A DNA stretch of 64,000 nt from Puccinia triticina (GCF_026914185.1 NC_070562.1:3720001-3784000), one strand, 5' to 3'; shown: positions 50,054 through 62,092, numbered from the stretch's first letter. Program-made: numbers and translations. The notes: generated from the sequence alone by a model not told the origin.

Positions 50054-52198
50054 CTAGACTTTTAGGGCGGCTTCGCCGCTGCTCGTCTCAGACTGTGAAT
50101 TAAGATCAGGTTTAATTCAGACACTATTTTGAAGTCTCCCTCACAGCCACTGAAAAAATATGATGTAATAAGTGAAACCATTTTATTTGGGGACATCAGA
50201 TGATTTTGAAATAACCAATGAATCAGTGTTGAGGAAATGTATAATATTGTGTGAGTGGAGGAAAAGGTTGTACAATTTTAACATGAGTGAATCAGCTCAA
50301 TAAAGGGTTTGCAAGAAGAATCTAGAAATAGGTTTAAATCACAAGGATTCCCATTGTTGTAGTTTGGCGGGTTACTGAAAATACCTGAATTAACCTGGAA
50401 AGTCACCGGATCAGCATTTTTTTGATTACTCCAATAAAATTGAAACTTACCCAGATGTAAATTTTCATCCAGACACAGATGAAGTCAGTGGACCTTTGCT
50501 TCAAGAAACCACCTACAATGCAAGTGAATTTTGTTCAATACATTGTCCCTTAAATCTTATTCTTTCTGAAAGCTGAAATACTTTTTGTTATCTAGGGAGG
50601 AGAGAAGGCCGAGCTCTATTTGAGCAGGAAAGCTCCAGAAATTCCCAGTGATCCACCCACTGATCCAGCAAGATCTACTGGCAAAGCCCTATACAATGAC
50701 ATTGCTTCTGAAAGAAAGTAAAAAAAGTGTAAATTGTGTCTAAAAGAACTCTCATTTCCCATCAAGGAGCTTAGAATATGAAATAATTTATGTTGAATAT
50801 GTCCTGGAGGAGCACCAGGATCTAGTTGTCCAAGGTGTCAAGTGGCTGATTGCACACTGATTTTCTTGACAAAATGGAATTATATGAAGCCCTATTCCTG
50901 AGTTGTTCATTCCCTTCCGGTCAAAGATCCAAAAGGCTTGAGATTCTGGTCCGGGAAACAGTTAGAAATACCACCTCTTCCCCCTTTTATGACAGATCAT
51001 GTTGACCTCTTAAACTGGTCCTTGTTGGATTAGTGACACAAGTCAGGGCTGGAAAGCTGGAACAAGAGAGGTAAAGGTGATTGACTGGAGGCCTCTCTGT
51101 CCACCAAAATTAAATGGATTTATTTAAAAGGAGGCTGCCAACCTTGTTGACTAGTGCAAACTTGCTCTCAATGAATTTTCACCAGCCAGTAAGGTTGAGC
51201 TCTACAGCCTCTTCGACTGGAAGGATTCCCTTCTGGTCGAAGGGGTCTGCAGCCTCTAGGATTCCCTTCCAGTCGAAGGGGCTCTGCAGCCTTCGACTGG
51301 AAGGATTCCCTTCCGGTCGAAGGGGTCCGCAGCCTCTTCGACTGGAAGGATTCCCTTCCGGTCGAAGGGGCTCTACAGCCTCTTCGACTGGAAGGACTAC
51401 CTTCTGGTCAAAGGGGTCTGCAGCCTCTTCGACTGGAAGGGATCGACTGGAAGGATCCCCTTCCGGTCAAGGAGGCTCTGCAGCCTCTTCGACTGGAAGG
51501 ATTCCCTTCCGGTCGAAGGGGCTCTGCAGCCTCTTCGACTGGAAGGATTCCCTTCCGGTCGAAGGGGCTCTGCAGCCTCTTCGACTGGAAGGATTCCCTT
51601 CCGGTCGAAGGGGCTCTACAGCCTCTTCAACTGGAAGGAATTCCTTCCGGTCGAAGGGGTCTGCCTCTTCGACTGGAAGGATTCCCTTCCGGTCGAAGGG
51701 GCTCTGCAGCCTCTTCGACTGGAAGGATTCCCTTCCGGTCGAAGGGGCTCTACAGCCTCTTCAACTGGAAGGAATTCCTTCCGGTCGAAGGGGCTCTACA
51801 GCCTCTTCGACTGGAAGGAATTCTTTCCGGTCGAAGGGGCTCTACAGCCTCTTCGACTGGAAGGAATCCCTTCCGGTCGAAGGGGCTCTACAGCCTCTTT
51901 GACTGGAAGGAGTCCCTTCCGGTCAAAAGGGCTATAAACCCTACCAACTGGAAGGAAGACCTTCCAGTAGAAAAGAATATAAATAGGGCCTCCATTTTGA
52001 CCAAAATTTTCTCCCCACGCTCCCCCACCTAGGCACTTTAAAGCCACAGGGGAGTGTCAAAGGCAATGGGGGCTTAGGGTACTGGTTAGCGGGATTCGCG
52101 CCAGCCCTACTGAGTTAAAACTCATGGATTTTTTGGTTTTGATGGGGGGAAACCCTTGAACCAAAGTTCCATGAGTTACAGGTTTTAGTGAACTTAGA
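50054..52198 (-). mobile_element. Helitron H5
   Basis: On the minus strand it runs from A|TCTAAGTTCACTAAAACC (52198) to the hairpin GCAGCGGCGAAGCCGCC and CTAG (50054-50057)|T. Removing the 2145 bp joins the hAT sequence with the reading frame intact across the A|T target (residues KKY to GIPRVSQ), so the ends are certain. It carries a palindromic minisatellite and no Rep. Confidence 0.85.
51190..51960. repeat. palindromic minisatellite in H5
   Basis: About 18 units of roughly 42 bp: CTTCGACTGGAAGGATTC then CCTTCCGGTCGAAGGGG, then CTCTGCAGC. Each unit is a near-palindrome (TTCGACTGGAAGG facing CCTTCCGGTCGAA). The 262-residue open frame across it is a repeat artefact. Confidence 0.9.
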
Positions 52199-53488
52199 TG
52201 GTATCCCTAGAGTGTCCCAAATCAACAACACCGACGTCAAGTTAGCCAAAGACCTGTCAGCTGTCCTACAGCTCTTTCTTGATATAACGCTTCAAGTATC
52301 AACTGGAGGTTCGGCTCGATTATCACATGTCGTGGTGTTTATCAATCAGATTACCGAGCATATGTCGACCATCATATCTGACAAGGTGTTCCCCCCCGCT
52401 TTGAGGAATGCTTGCCGGGCAGGTTTAAAGCTTACAAATAAGTACTACACCTTAACTGACTGCTCCCCGTTGTACCGAATTGCGATGAGTAAGTGACTTT
52501 GAAAGCTTGTATTTCTATTAGGGGTGATTCTCAAACTCATGCTATTTCCCTCAGTCCTACATCCCTCATTTAAGGATCAATATTTTAAAGTTGCAGGATG
52601 GACCCAAGAATGGATTGACAAGGCAATCAGGCTTACTCAAGAGATGTGGGTTAGCAAGTATAAACCGGAAGAAGATACATCCTCAAGACCAGAGGCTTCT
52701 AAAGCTAAAGTAAGCCAATTTCTTTGCTTGTGGGCTACATGGGGCTGACTCCCTTTTCAGCCTCAAACGGGTTTCATTTCTCAACTTGGGGCAGCATTGG
52801 CCGCGCGTGCGGTTAATTCACCATCGGACCCAATAGATGTTTGGCTCTCAGGTGACATCATCTTGGATGAATTGAATCCAGTCGATGCTGTGGAGTGGTG
52901 CTAAAGCAGAAGGTGAGAGGAAACGAATATGGAGGGCTTGTGAATATGGCTCTGGATATATTGAGCTTTCCTGGTCGGCCTTTTTTTTCTTTCAAAATTC
53001 TCTTTTTTTATTTTTTGCTCACTCACTCCAACCGTCTGTTTCATTTAGCTACATCAGTTGACGTGGAGCGAGCGTTTAGTTTTGGTCAAAGCTACGTCAC
53101 GGCAAAGATGCACCGGCTTAGTGGGGTATTGGTGAGCAGAGGAATGACGGTAGCGTTTTATTCTAAGAATGGTAAAATACCATCTGGGGTACTGAATCGG
53201 TGGAACGAAGGGGTCAGGGATGCTAGAATGGTGAAGAAGAAGAGAAAGTTCAAGGAAGTAGTTGTAGTAGAAGAGTAGTTACCATAGTGTCCATGAAATG
53301 AACGGCCATTAGTCTATTGTTAATGGGAGGTACCCGCGGGTACCTGTGACAAGTACCCGGGTACCCGCCCCTGGGCACCCAGGCGTGTCCGGGTCCGGGT
53401 ACGGGTGTCAGTTTTGGGCAAAAAAGACCGGCGGTACCCGGACCCGCCACGGGTACCTAGGTCTACTCGTTGCATCTCTACATGAGAC

Positions 53489-54111
53489 CTGTTGGAAGTA
53501 TGATGAATTTTTAGTTTTCTTATTGGATGAAATCATGACTGAATTCTCCTGATGTGAGTTTTACCCTTAGTCCATCTTAATCATCTGTGTAGGAGATCTG
53601 ATCAATCTCAACACATAAGATCTGTTGAAATTACTCAGGTGAAAAGAATTGTGCGTTTTGGGATTTGAACGCATGAACTTATACATTCATGAGAGCTGCT
53701 CTTATACCACTGAGCTAAACACAGAGTTGGTCTTACTGGTGATTTTTGGACATTATATCATATAGCTTTGCCACTAAAATGGAGCTTGAAGGATATATTC
53801 CAACAAGATCAGTGTTATGGTCTGTTCTGTGGAGAGGAAGATGGAGTCTGGGGTCTGGGGTCTGGGGTTCTAAGGGTTCTGGATCCAAGATGAGGAAGAG
53901 GCTTGGATCTCCAGGCTCTTGAACCTTGAGCATGGTTTGTGACATGTACGTGTAATCTACGTACATGTGAGTCTGCGCTGCGGATCCCGTGCTATGGCTC
54001 ATAAAATTATTCCCCATTTAATGCCCAAGCCGCCCCCTTTTTTGTGTTAATTAATTTGCAATATAAAAAAATTCCTCCTCTTTTGGCTCTGCATTCTGTC
54101 CCTGGGCAGCA
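53489..54111. other. spacer right of the hAT element
   Basis: No protein gene is supported. It includes a weak tRNA-like sequence (53650-53722) and, from about 54000, probably the downstream end of the gypsy element. Confidence 0.4.
53650..53722 (-). other. degenerate tRNA-like sequence
   Basis: The minus strand contains TAGCTCAGTGG (A-box-like) with a GCTC/GAGC D-stem and CGTTCAAATCCC (B-box-like), at tRNA spacing. The acceptor ends GTGTTT and AACGCAC pair poorly, and no standard anticodon arm forms. It is probably a tRNA pseudogene or tRNA-derived repeat. Confidence 0.4.
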
Positions 54112-56288
54112 TTAAAAAACCCAGTGGGAAAAATCTTGCCCTCTCACTTTCTTCTCCATGTCTTCCAATTCCTGGCCGCCACCTCTGGAAACTTTGAGTT
54201 GAACTCCGCCAATAGGTCTCCCCTGTTCTTCAGGTTTGCCTCCGGTTCCCATGAATTCTACGCCGGTCCAAATCCGCGCCAGCTGACAAGGTATTGAGTT
54301 GTCTGCCCTCTCCGCCGACTGTCCAGTATGCCGTCGACCTCCCACTTGTCTCCTCCGTCAACTGTCACCAGTTCCAGGGTCTGCCGCTCTTGGTGGGCAA
54401 TTTTGTCTGGTTTGTGTTTGCAGAGTACTGATACATGGAAAACTGGGTGGACTCCCTGCATGGAGAGCGGAAGGGTCAGTTTGTAAGCGGAGTTCAAAAT
54501 TCTTGTAGCTATTGGGAATGGTCCTAGCCAGCAGTGTTCCAATTTGGAGCTGGGGCGGGTTGTTAAAATATTGTGTCCATCTAGCCAAACCTTGTATCCG
54601 CTGTTCCATTCCGGTGTGTCCCGCACTCCTCTGTCAAACTGGCTTTTCATGGTCTCTTGCACTGATTCTAGGCAGTGTTTGAGCTTGTCCTGCACCTCCA
54701 CAAGCTGGCAGAGTTGTTCCACTATGGCTGGTACACACTGCTCTGCTGTACAAAGGGTTGAATCCATAGTTTGCCTTAAACGGTGACACCCCAGTCAATG
54801 TGTGGTTGTTGTTGTTGTAGACAAACTCTGCTGTTGCAAGGAGCAGGGCCGAATTGGCCTGTTGGTAGCACACAAAGTGGCAGAGGTATTGTTTCACTGC
54901 CTTGTTTCCAATCTCCGACTGCCCATTGGTCCGTGGGTGGTAGGCCGTTGAGGGGTGGAGGCGGATGCCGAGTAATTGGTTGTTCAACTCACAGGTGATT
55001 TGGGAGATAAAAACACTTCCTTGGTTGGAGACAATAGTATTTGGAGTTCCGTGTAGTTTCCAAACATGCTCTGCCATCAGGTCCGCCAGTCGCTCCGCAT
55101 TCATGGACTTTCTGCAGGGAATACAGTGCACCATCTTTGTCAGGCGGTCAATAATGGTCAGTATGCTATTGCATGAGCGGGATTCAGGGAGGTCTGTGAT
55201 TAAATCGTAGCTGATTTCTATCCACTTCCCCGCTGGAATTGAAAGCAGCTCTGGTGTCCCAAAAGGCCATTGTGTTGAGGCTTTAACCCGTTGGCAAGAG
55301 TCACATCCGTCCACATATTGATTGACAAATTTCTTCTGCCTGTTCCACAAAAAACTTTGTCGGACCAGGGAAAGGGTGCGGGATCGGCCTGGGTGGCACG
55401 CCGCTTTGCTGTTGTGTTGTATTTTCAATATTTCTGTCTACAATTCCAGGTCCTCTGGTACCACTATCTGCCCTTTGTCATACAAGATGCCATCTGCCTC
55501 CACATACCTGTTCAGGTTTCCTGCGGGGTTTTCTCAAAGATTCTATCCATCTGGTCAGTTGGGCGTCAAGTGGGGTCAATTCCCTGATTCTTGTGATGAT
55601 ATCTGCATCCAAAATTACCAGTTCATCCTCTGCTTTGTGCTCCGCGTCCATCCCCAGTACATTGACCTCAAACCAGTGCACCACGTCCTCCAAGTCAACG
55701 GAATTGTCCTCAAACCAGGTTTTGAATTCCAATATCTCCGCAAACGTCCACTCCATGATGTTGCTTGGCTTCAGCAGCTGTCCAAAGGTCAGCTTTTCAC
55801 CAGGGGCGGGGGCAAGGTCCGGTCTTCTGGAAAGTGCATCAGGTTTGGTGGCTTGGCGGCCCGGCCGGAATATGATTTCAAAATCAAAACAGCCCATGGT
55901 CTCTGCCCACTGCGCCTGTCTCCGGGTGAGCTCCTTTGTGGTCATGAAGCTTTCCAAGCTCTGGTGGTCCGTGTGCAGAAAATGGTGGTTTACTGCCGCC
56001 ACTCTTTGAAAGCGGCTACAATGGCCAGCAGTTCCTTGTTGAAAATCTCATAATTCTTCTCCGCCTGCACCAATGATTGGGATAAGTAGGCAACAGGGTG
56101 GAGCTCTTTGTATTTGTTGCAAAATTGAGACAGGACTGCTCCAAGAGCAAAGTCCGAGTAGTCACATTCCAGGATAAATGGCCTTTACGGGTCCGCAATC
56201 TTGAGTATTGGAGCAGAGGTGAATGCGGTCTTCAGAAATTCAAACACAGAGTTGCATTTGTTGTCCCACACGAACAGAGTTTTTTCCT
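54112..56288 (-). pseudogene. Ty3/gypsy pol: RT end, RNase H, integrase, chromodomain
   Basis: The C-terminal pol of a chromodomain-type gypsy element. Reading from 56288: the RT end (TLFVWDNKCNSVFEFLKTA), RNase H (YLSQS region, HHFLHTDHQSLESFM, FRPGRQATKPDALSRRPD), the integrase zinc finger (H...H...CDSCQRVKA), and the integrase core with a D in SYDLITDLPES. The second catalytic position reads VSNQGSVF, with N for the usual D. TNGQSEIGNK holds the E. Then come LEHCWLGPFPI, HPVFHVSVLCKH and a chromodomain start WEVDGILDSRRRGQTTQYLV. Stops and frameshifts (for example near 54258-54345, 55430-55478, 56010) break the frame. The RT continues beyond the Harbinger-like insertion at 62302. Confidence 0.9.
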
Positions 56289-56737
56289 CAGGGCCCGTTT
56301 GGCCGCGCGGCAGAATCTCAATCTGAACTCGCGGTCCCCCGCAAAAGTGAGATTCTGACGAGATTCAGAATCTTGTCAAATGAGATTTTTGTGAGATTCC
56401 AAAAAACCGTTCAGCTGCCCAAATATCTGGGAAAAATCTCTGATTGGCGATCTTGCCAGCCACCAAAGAGAGATTGCACTGAGATACAGCTATTTTGCTG
56501 AATCTCAAGACCTGAAACAGAATCTCAACGCTTGCTCACTCTCTCTTGACACTCACAAGGGACTTCAAAAACACCCACCACAATATGTACTACACCCTAC
56601 AACCCCTCTCACCTTGATGGCCAACGGCTTGGTCTGGATGATCCTCAGTCAACACACCTCCCAGCCTAACTCGATTCACTGCAAGCAGGCCCTTGACAAG
56701 CACTTTGGAACGGGCAACTATGTATCATGTCACCACC

Positions 56738-57205
56738 TCCTCTTGATGGCTGATTGAACCGGCCATCGAGAGGAGGACTCACCCTCTCGATGGCCGGTTG
56801 AACTGGTCATCGAGAGGAATACACCTCTCAATAGCCAATCAAACCGGCCATCAAGAGGAGGACACACCCTCTCGATGGCCGGTTGAACTGGTCATTGAGA
56901 GGAATACACCTCTTGATAGCCGATCAAACCGGCCATCGAGAGGAGTGCACACCCTCTTGATGGCCTGTTGAACCGGTCATCAAGAGGAATACACATCCTC
57001 TCGACGGCCGGAATTCAATCAGCCATTGAGAGGGTGTGCACTCCTCTCGATGGCCGGTTCAATCGGCTATTGACAGGTGTATTCCTCTCGATGACTGGTT
57101 CAACCGGCCATTGAGAGGATGTGTCCTCCTCTGCCATCGAGAGTGTGTGTCCTCCTCTTGATGGCCGGTTCAATCAGCCATCAAGAGGATGTGTATTCCT
57201 CTCTA
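56738..57205. repeat. palindromic minisatellite S5
   Basis: Units of CTCTCGATGGCCGGTTGAAC and GGTCATCGAGAGGA with GAATACACCTC links, becoming inverted near 57000. The array is cut by Helitron H6 at 57205 and resumes at 61710 (GACCTGTTCGGCCGGCCATC), which together rebuild one unit. Confidence 0.88.
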
Positions 57206-57649
57206 CTAGGGAAATCGTGGCTGCGCCACGGAAATATTTTTGATGGACAGGTGTAGTGAACATTGTTCAGGTTCAAATCCTACACAAGGCCATACCCTGC
57301 TCCTTTCACCCTGAACAACAACCAGCTGTACCAAAACTGGTAATAATACACAACAAGTTGAATTAAATTTAAATGTTATTTGCTATTTGGCTTAGCAAAT
57401 CATATTGTCCCAGAATAAGACTGATGGGGTTTGTTATATAACAATTCCAATAATGAAATACAATTACACACATCTAAGAGTTTCTACAAGATATAATATA
57501 CTGGAACATCACAAAACATCGATTGAGTATCAAAGCTAAGGATGTTGGAATAGTTTAAAAACATAGGACTGGAACCCTAAACCAAGGTATGTTAGGAAAT
57601 GGAGTTGTTTGCCGATTGACCGATGAGATGTGATGAAATGGGACCAAGA

Positions 57650-60361
57650 CAGTGTCTTAGATGATGTAACTTATTGTAGGGCACAACGTGAGCATTTGAG
57701 AAGTCCTGACCAATTTTGTGAATAGTGCGACCATCGTTGCGACGCTGATACTCGGGATATGCATCATCGGTAATTTCTGTCAAAGGTCAAAATTCTTTTG
57801 GATAGTTATACTTGCAGTTTTCGCTTCTCCAGCAGTTTGATTTCATGCCACAAGGGCCGTGAAGCATGTTTTGTTTCACTACCTTGTATAGGGCTGGTTC
57901 TTCAATGGGATCCGGAATTTTGGCAGTAACTAAGGCATCGATTTGGGCAGTGGTCCTAGGAATGTCGCCAGGATGTAACATGATCATAATGTGGGCATGG
58001 GGAAGAACCCGCTTTTGGAATTCAACAGTGTAGACGTATGCAGTCACACGTCCTAAGCGACTCCGCTTCACAATTTCATCAAGTAGCAATTGCAGTTCAC
58101 CATGAAAGACCCTTGCAATGAGGTCGGGTCGATCGCTCAGGATTTGATGTGGTGCCAACGCCTTGATGACTTCTTTCCACTTTGGGTTCGCGGTCATGGT
58201 TATGAACAGATCAGAAGGGCGGCCAAATTCACGAACTAAGGACATCACGTCTTGATATAATTGGATCATGTTTTGGGGTGAGCCAGGAAATGTGGAGGGA
58301 AAAATAACGCGACGACCCTGTACATCAGTCTTGTTGTGCAAAGCTTTTTCCGCACCACGGTACAAGTCGGCTTGATTTGTTTCTGATTTTTGTAGGAATA
58401 CCAGACCAGACCACCCGCAGCTCCCGTCAGGGAAGACAGCGCGGTTAAGCCCAGAATACCCGCAGCAACCGCAAAGGAAGCTCGCGCGGTTAACCAAAGC
58501 CCCAAACCCAGCTGCGCAAAGAGGTAAGACCCCTCGAGCAGTCCAGACCCAGACCTAACCCAATCTCAAGCTGACAAGCCCCGCTTGATCTCTTGCAGAT
58601 ACGGAAACCGTAACGGCAACCGCACCGGGGAAAGGAAGATTAGACTCAGCCTCCGGGTACGTGCTCGTGGAGAGACAAAGTTATGGATCAGTTAAGCTGA
58701 CCAACTTTATTCTTGTAGATCCCTTGCAGACCGTCTCGGCAATCAGAACCCCGCCCTCCTACTCGATAGGATAACGGCCAGCGCCGTAACCGGTGAGTAG
58801 TCCAATCCCTGCGACCCAGGAAAGGATAAAACCTAGACAGCTGACTTGATTCAAACTCTGTTCGACAAGCAGATCAAAACGCCGCGCACCCGTACGGAAA
58901 GGATAAGACCAAGTTATTTGAATAACTGGCTCCTGCGTCGGTAAGCTCAGAAACCAAACCTAGACCAGAGATATAGAGTGAGAGGAGAAGCTAACAAAGG
59001 TGTACTACACAGGCACGCCTTCTCACCTTGCATCTCACCATAAACTCCAGAAACTCGTTAGCTCAGACCAAGCAACTTAGTAGACAGAACCCTAAAAGCT
59101 ATAGCACCCACTCGTGCTGCTTTCAGGTAAATAGAACAAACACTTTTTCTTTATTTCATCTTAACAAACTATATGTAAATACAGATGATTAAAATAAAGA
59201 AAAAACGCTTTCAGTTGCTCCAATTTTCTCAATTTTGGCGCAAAAAGTCAAGGCGGGATCTTTCAACGCAGATGTACCTTTTGACTAAGAGCACTTGGAA
59301 GAGGGATTTGCCGTTCGGAATAGCTGAGAATTTGTCAACACGCTCGAAAATCATATGGGAATACCAAGCACTTTGGGTAATGCCATGTTCTGAGCAGGGA
59401 AAAGAGTCAGTACTTCTAGGACAGGAGTGGTATGTTGTAATGTTACAGCAAATGGCAGACAATACCTTTTTGCGTCGCCATCTTGAGATCAGGAATTCAA
59501 CCCTGCTCCCCCAGAGGGAAAAAAATGGGAAAGCGTAGGGACAAGTACCCGGGGAACAAGTCAGTTACTTGCACAATACCACCGCCATGGCTGCGAATTG
59601 CAACATCCCGTGGACCAATTCTATTCGGATCGTCAGTCTCAAGGATCATAGCGACCTCTTCAACTCTTGGCTGGTTGTATGTGTTTCGATAGAGACTTGG
59701 ATCGTTCAAAGCACGAAGCACAAATGTCGCAGAGGGATTTTTCTTGAGCTCCTCATTGACAGTGTGATAAAACTTTGCATAGGAATTATGATTGGTCAGG
59801 AAGGTTTGAATTCTAAACAATAGTAATTTGTTGATGTCGGCGCCAGATTTATGCCCCCGTAGCGCAGCTTCCGCAAGGTCATTGCCCCCGATGACATAAA
59901 TTTGAGAAAAATTTGTGTCATGTTGATTTGCAGGACGATCTTCAGGAAGATTATGGAAGAGGGCTCCGCCGACTTTGAAAGTGAATACGCCTCCAGGGCC
60001 CTGAACGTTATGGTCCACTTGTGCTCCAAGAGAGGCAAGAGCCATTGCGTTGTTATAGTTCCGGATATGTTTCTGAAATTTTTTAGAAACTGAAATCGGA
60101 GAATTAGTCAATGTAAGCAGGGCAATCCAATTCAGACGAACCTGGGTCCTGGCCTAAAAGTAATTGACGAAGAAATTCAGGGTATCGATTTCCACTATAG
60201 GTGATGGGGATCCGAACAGCCCCTTTTTGGCAGCAGGATGAGAAGGCAACCCGGGGAGAAAACTGATCTGCCCCGGTTCTCTCGAATCTCCAATGGATCG
60301 CGCCACAAGAAGTACAGATGTCGGAGTAAGTTCTGAGATATTGCGGTAATTCCCCTGGCAT
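57650..60361 (-). pseudogene. Helitron Rep/helicase-like protein, N-terminal part, interrupted
   Basis: Reading from 60361: an N-terminal zinc region CTSCGAIHWRFERTG with SSCCQKGAVRIP, then FQKHIRNYNNAMALASLGAQ, FTFKVGGALFHNLP, FSQIYVIGG, LRALNDPSLYRNTYNQPRVE, YLSLRFPIFFPLGEQG, WYSHMIFERVDKFSAI and YICVERSRLDFLRQ. An insertion follows (59234-58391). The Helitron_like_N domain resumes with GRRVIFPSTFPGSPQNMIQL, FITMTANPKW, VFHGELQLLLDEI, the HUH motif YTVEFQKRVLPHAHIMIML, and HGPCG. It ends in YPEYQRRNDGRTIHK and VVPYNKLHHL and is lost before the catalytic tyrosines and the helicase. The HUH nuclease starts Helitron rolling-circle transposition; this copy cannot work. Confidence 0.9.
58391..59234 (+). 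other. exon/intron cluster inserted in the Helitron Rep gene
   Basis: A plus-strand segment opposite to the Rep gene has at least four exon-like blocks separated by short GT-AG intervals. 58396-58523 reads EYQTRPPAAPVREDSAVKPR; 58599-58656 is Arg/Asn-rich; a third block reads SLADRLGNQNPALLLDRITA; a fourth, after a GTGAGT intron, reads DQNAAHPYGKDKTKLFE and stops near 58924. One junction does not keep frame. CAAAA-like strings at both borders hint at a 5-bp target duplication. It may be a captured gag or host fragment; I do not recognise the parent. Confidence 0.45.
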
Positions 60362-61741
60362 TGAAGCAAGCAGTGCACTCTTGGTATTTGACTGAGAGGA
60401 CGAGGCTGCGAGACCAGTATCAGGGCCAACACGAGGAATTTTTAAAGATTATTGATGGAAGAGGATAGTGTTTGAAGAGGACAATGTAGTCTGATGTTAT
60501 AAAGGATACGGAAAATATCAAGAATATAACACTCAGATTTTGAGAAAATTGGCGGAAATTGTTGGGAGTGAAGTGGGGATTGGGATTTGTGGTCGAGGTA
60601 ATGTGATAGGACTGAATCAGAAGATTATGTAGGGAGAATCTGTCATTTATGTATTCAAGGTTGTGGGAAAAGGCAATATTCTAATGTTGATGAAATCACG
60701 GATCCGGCCGTGCCATTACGGTGTTTGAGTTGTAAATTGGCCATTGCAAGAACTAAACATGATGTAAGACTGCGCCAATGGTCGGGTCCGGCAGCCAGCC
60801 TTGTCAATAGATTCGGAATTTTGACTGAAAGTTGGCCTTGATCCGGAAGATGGCATATTTTGGGGCAGTGCCCGAATAGTTTTCTGAAGTTGCAACGGTC
60901 AGGACTTGAACCAGTGGAAAGACCGATAAGGAATAACATGGATACCGACTCCCGTTACAAAGATGACCTGATCTGAGAAGTGCCAAAGACCAATAGACAC
61001 AGCATGAACTGATTCCGGTAAAGGACTCGTCAAGTTATGCCAATGGGCAAAGCGACGAGATAGGAAGCGCAACATGAGATATAATTTCCCTGGTCCTTTC
61101 ACAATCTATGCAATGTCCTGAATTTGCAAGTGACCGAGAGTTGCCTCAACTGTTAAACGAGCAATTTTTCGTGATTGAAGCGTGTCGAGTCGGCAGCAAA
61201 GTCAGCTCACATTGGGTGAGGCAATGTCCGGATATAGGAATTGCTTCACCATTCTTGCCGCGTTGCGGCGGGAATGAGAGAGGATCTGGGTGTCAGCATC
61301 GGGTATAGAAATGTATTAAGATATATCATGGCCGTGTTTGACGAGATAGGCAAAGGAATGGATAAGAAAAGAAAGAGGTAGTCAGAGGGTAAACAGAAGG
61401 TTGATATTGGGTTTTTTTTGTCGGGTGAGGCAGACAGTTGATTGGTAGAGGTTTAACTTTGAGGCGGCAAGGTTTTGTTGCGGAAAAGGAAGCGGGAGCG
61501 GAATGAGAACAAGGTCTCAGAACAAAAGATGTGGAGGCGTTGTTGAGTGCGGCGGTAGAACAATGGTAAGGAGGAATATAAAAGGGGCTGGGTTAGGAGT
61601 AGTCGAGCGCAAGAGCTCCAGAACTTAAGGTTCATTTTGGTACCTCGAAATCTACAACACAGAAATGCTGAAAAAAAAACCCAGGGATTTGTGGAATCTC
61701 TGGTGAAGATGACCTGTTCGGCCGGCCATCAAGAGGGTGAG

Positions 61742-62092
61742 TGTGAAGCCCTGCACTTCCCTTGGGTTTCACAAGGTTACACGGGACTATCCCTTGATTA
61801 CATCAGCTTATATTTCACTCTTAGCTATATAGTCTGCACTTCCCCGCTCCCCACCTAGCTCAGCAGAGACCCCGGACTGATCCCTCTCTCACTGAGCTAG
61901 GTAAGCTTCTCATTTACTTTCCTCCTCCTTCCTCTATGATCCATCTTGTATGTAGAGAGACCCCGGACTGATCCCTCTCTCACTGAGCTAGGTCTATGAA
62001 ATAAAGCCCCAAGATTGTTTCTAGAACCGCTCCAAGGCTTCACTGCCTTGTCCCTCTGCCTCCAAACAGTGAAGGGTCTCCCGACCCTTACA
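61742..62092 (+). mobile_element. solo LTR, TSD GTGAG
   Basis: A 351-bp LTR runs from TGTGAAGCCC to CCCTTACA, with GTGAG on both sides (61737-61741 and 62093-62097). It is related to the LTR at 62465. It contains a hairpin CTAGCTCAG...CTGAGCTAG (61855-61900) followed at once by GTAAGC. About 55 bp on, a copy of AGAGACCCCGGACTGATCCC appears after TATGTAG, so the hairpin loop is duplicated around an intron-like segment. Confidence 0.82.

Larger units (their letters stand above)
47094..53278 (+). pseudogene. hAT transposase with BED finger, interrupted
   Basis: The gene starts MPRRPPKKARTASPLPSSAP at 47094, a basic N terminus. After the CACTA-type insertion comes the BED zinc finger YPCKTCGTEINWPTTDSSCS with LLKHAAACIKRH, then WCAESARPFSVFEDPSLK and the first catalytic region LGVDAWQSPNGYDILGVVIYR. 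VLDNASNN holds the second aspartate, followed by HWIRCFAHVLNLIVKAI, DVSTRWNSTLLQLN, and, beyond H5, GIPRVSQINNTDVKLAKDL. The C-terminal dimerisation region has ATSVDVERAFSFGQSYVTAK and MHRLSGVLVSRGM. Several short GT-AG introns are visible. Lesions: TAA at 49260-49262, TGA at 49694-49696, a 1-nt frameshift near 52898, and the two insertions. It is dead, though its ends look intact. Confidence 0.9.
46803..53480 (+). mobile_element. hAT transposon, 8-bp TSD CATGAGAC
   Basis: The inverted ends TAGAGATGCAA are followed on both sides by GGGTACCCG-rich subterminal arrays (46815-46970 and 53320-53465). CATGAGAC is duplicated exactly at 46795-46802 and 53481-53488. It contains a transposase pseudogene, a CACTA-type MITE and Helitron H5. 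Without the two insertions it is about 3.55 kb. Confidence 0.9.
57206..61709 (-). mobile_element. Helitron H6 encoding a Rep fragment
   Basis: On the minus strand the 5' end is A|TCTTCACCAGAGATTCC at 61709. The 3' end is the hairpin GTGGCGCAGCCAC followed by ATTTCCCTAG at 57206, then T. The flanks join into a continuous S5 minisatellite unit, confirming both ends. It belongs to a different terminal family from H1-H5. It carries the N-terminal and HUH part of a Helitron Rep gene but no helicase, so it is a truncated derivative (4504 bp, including an inserted exon cluster). Confidence 0.8.
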
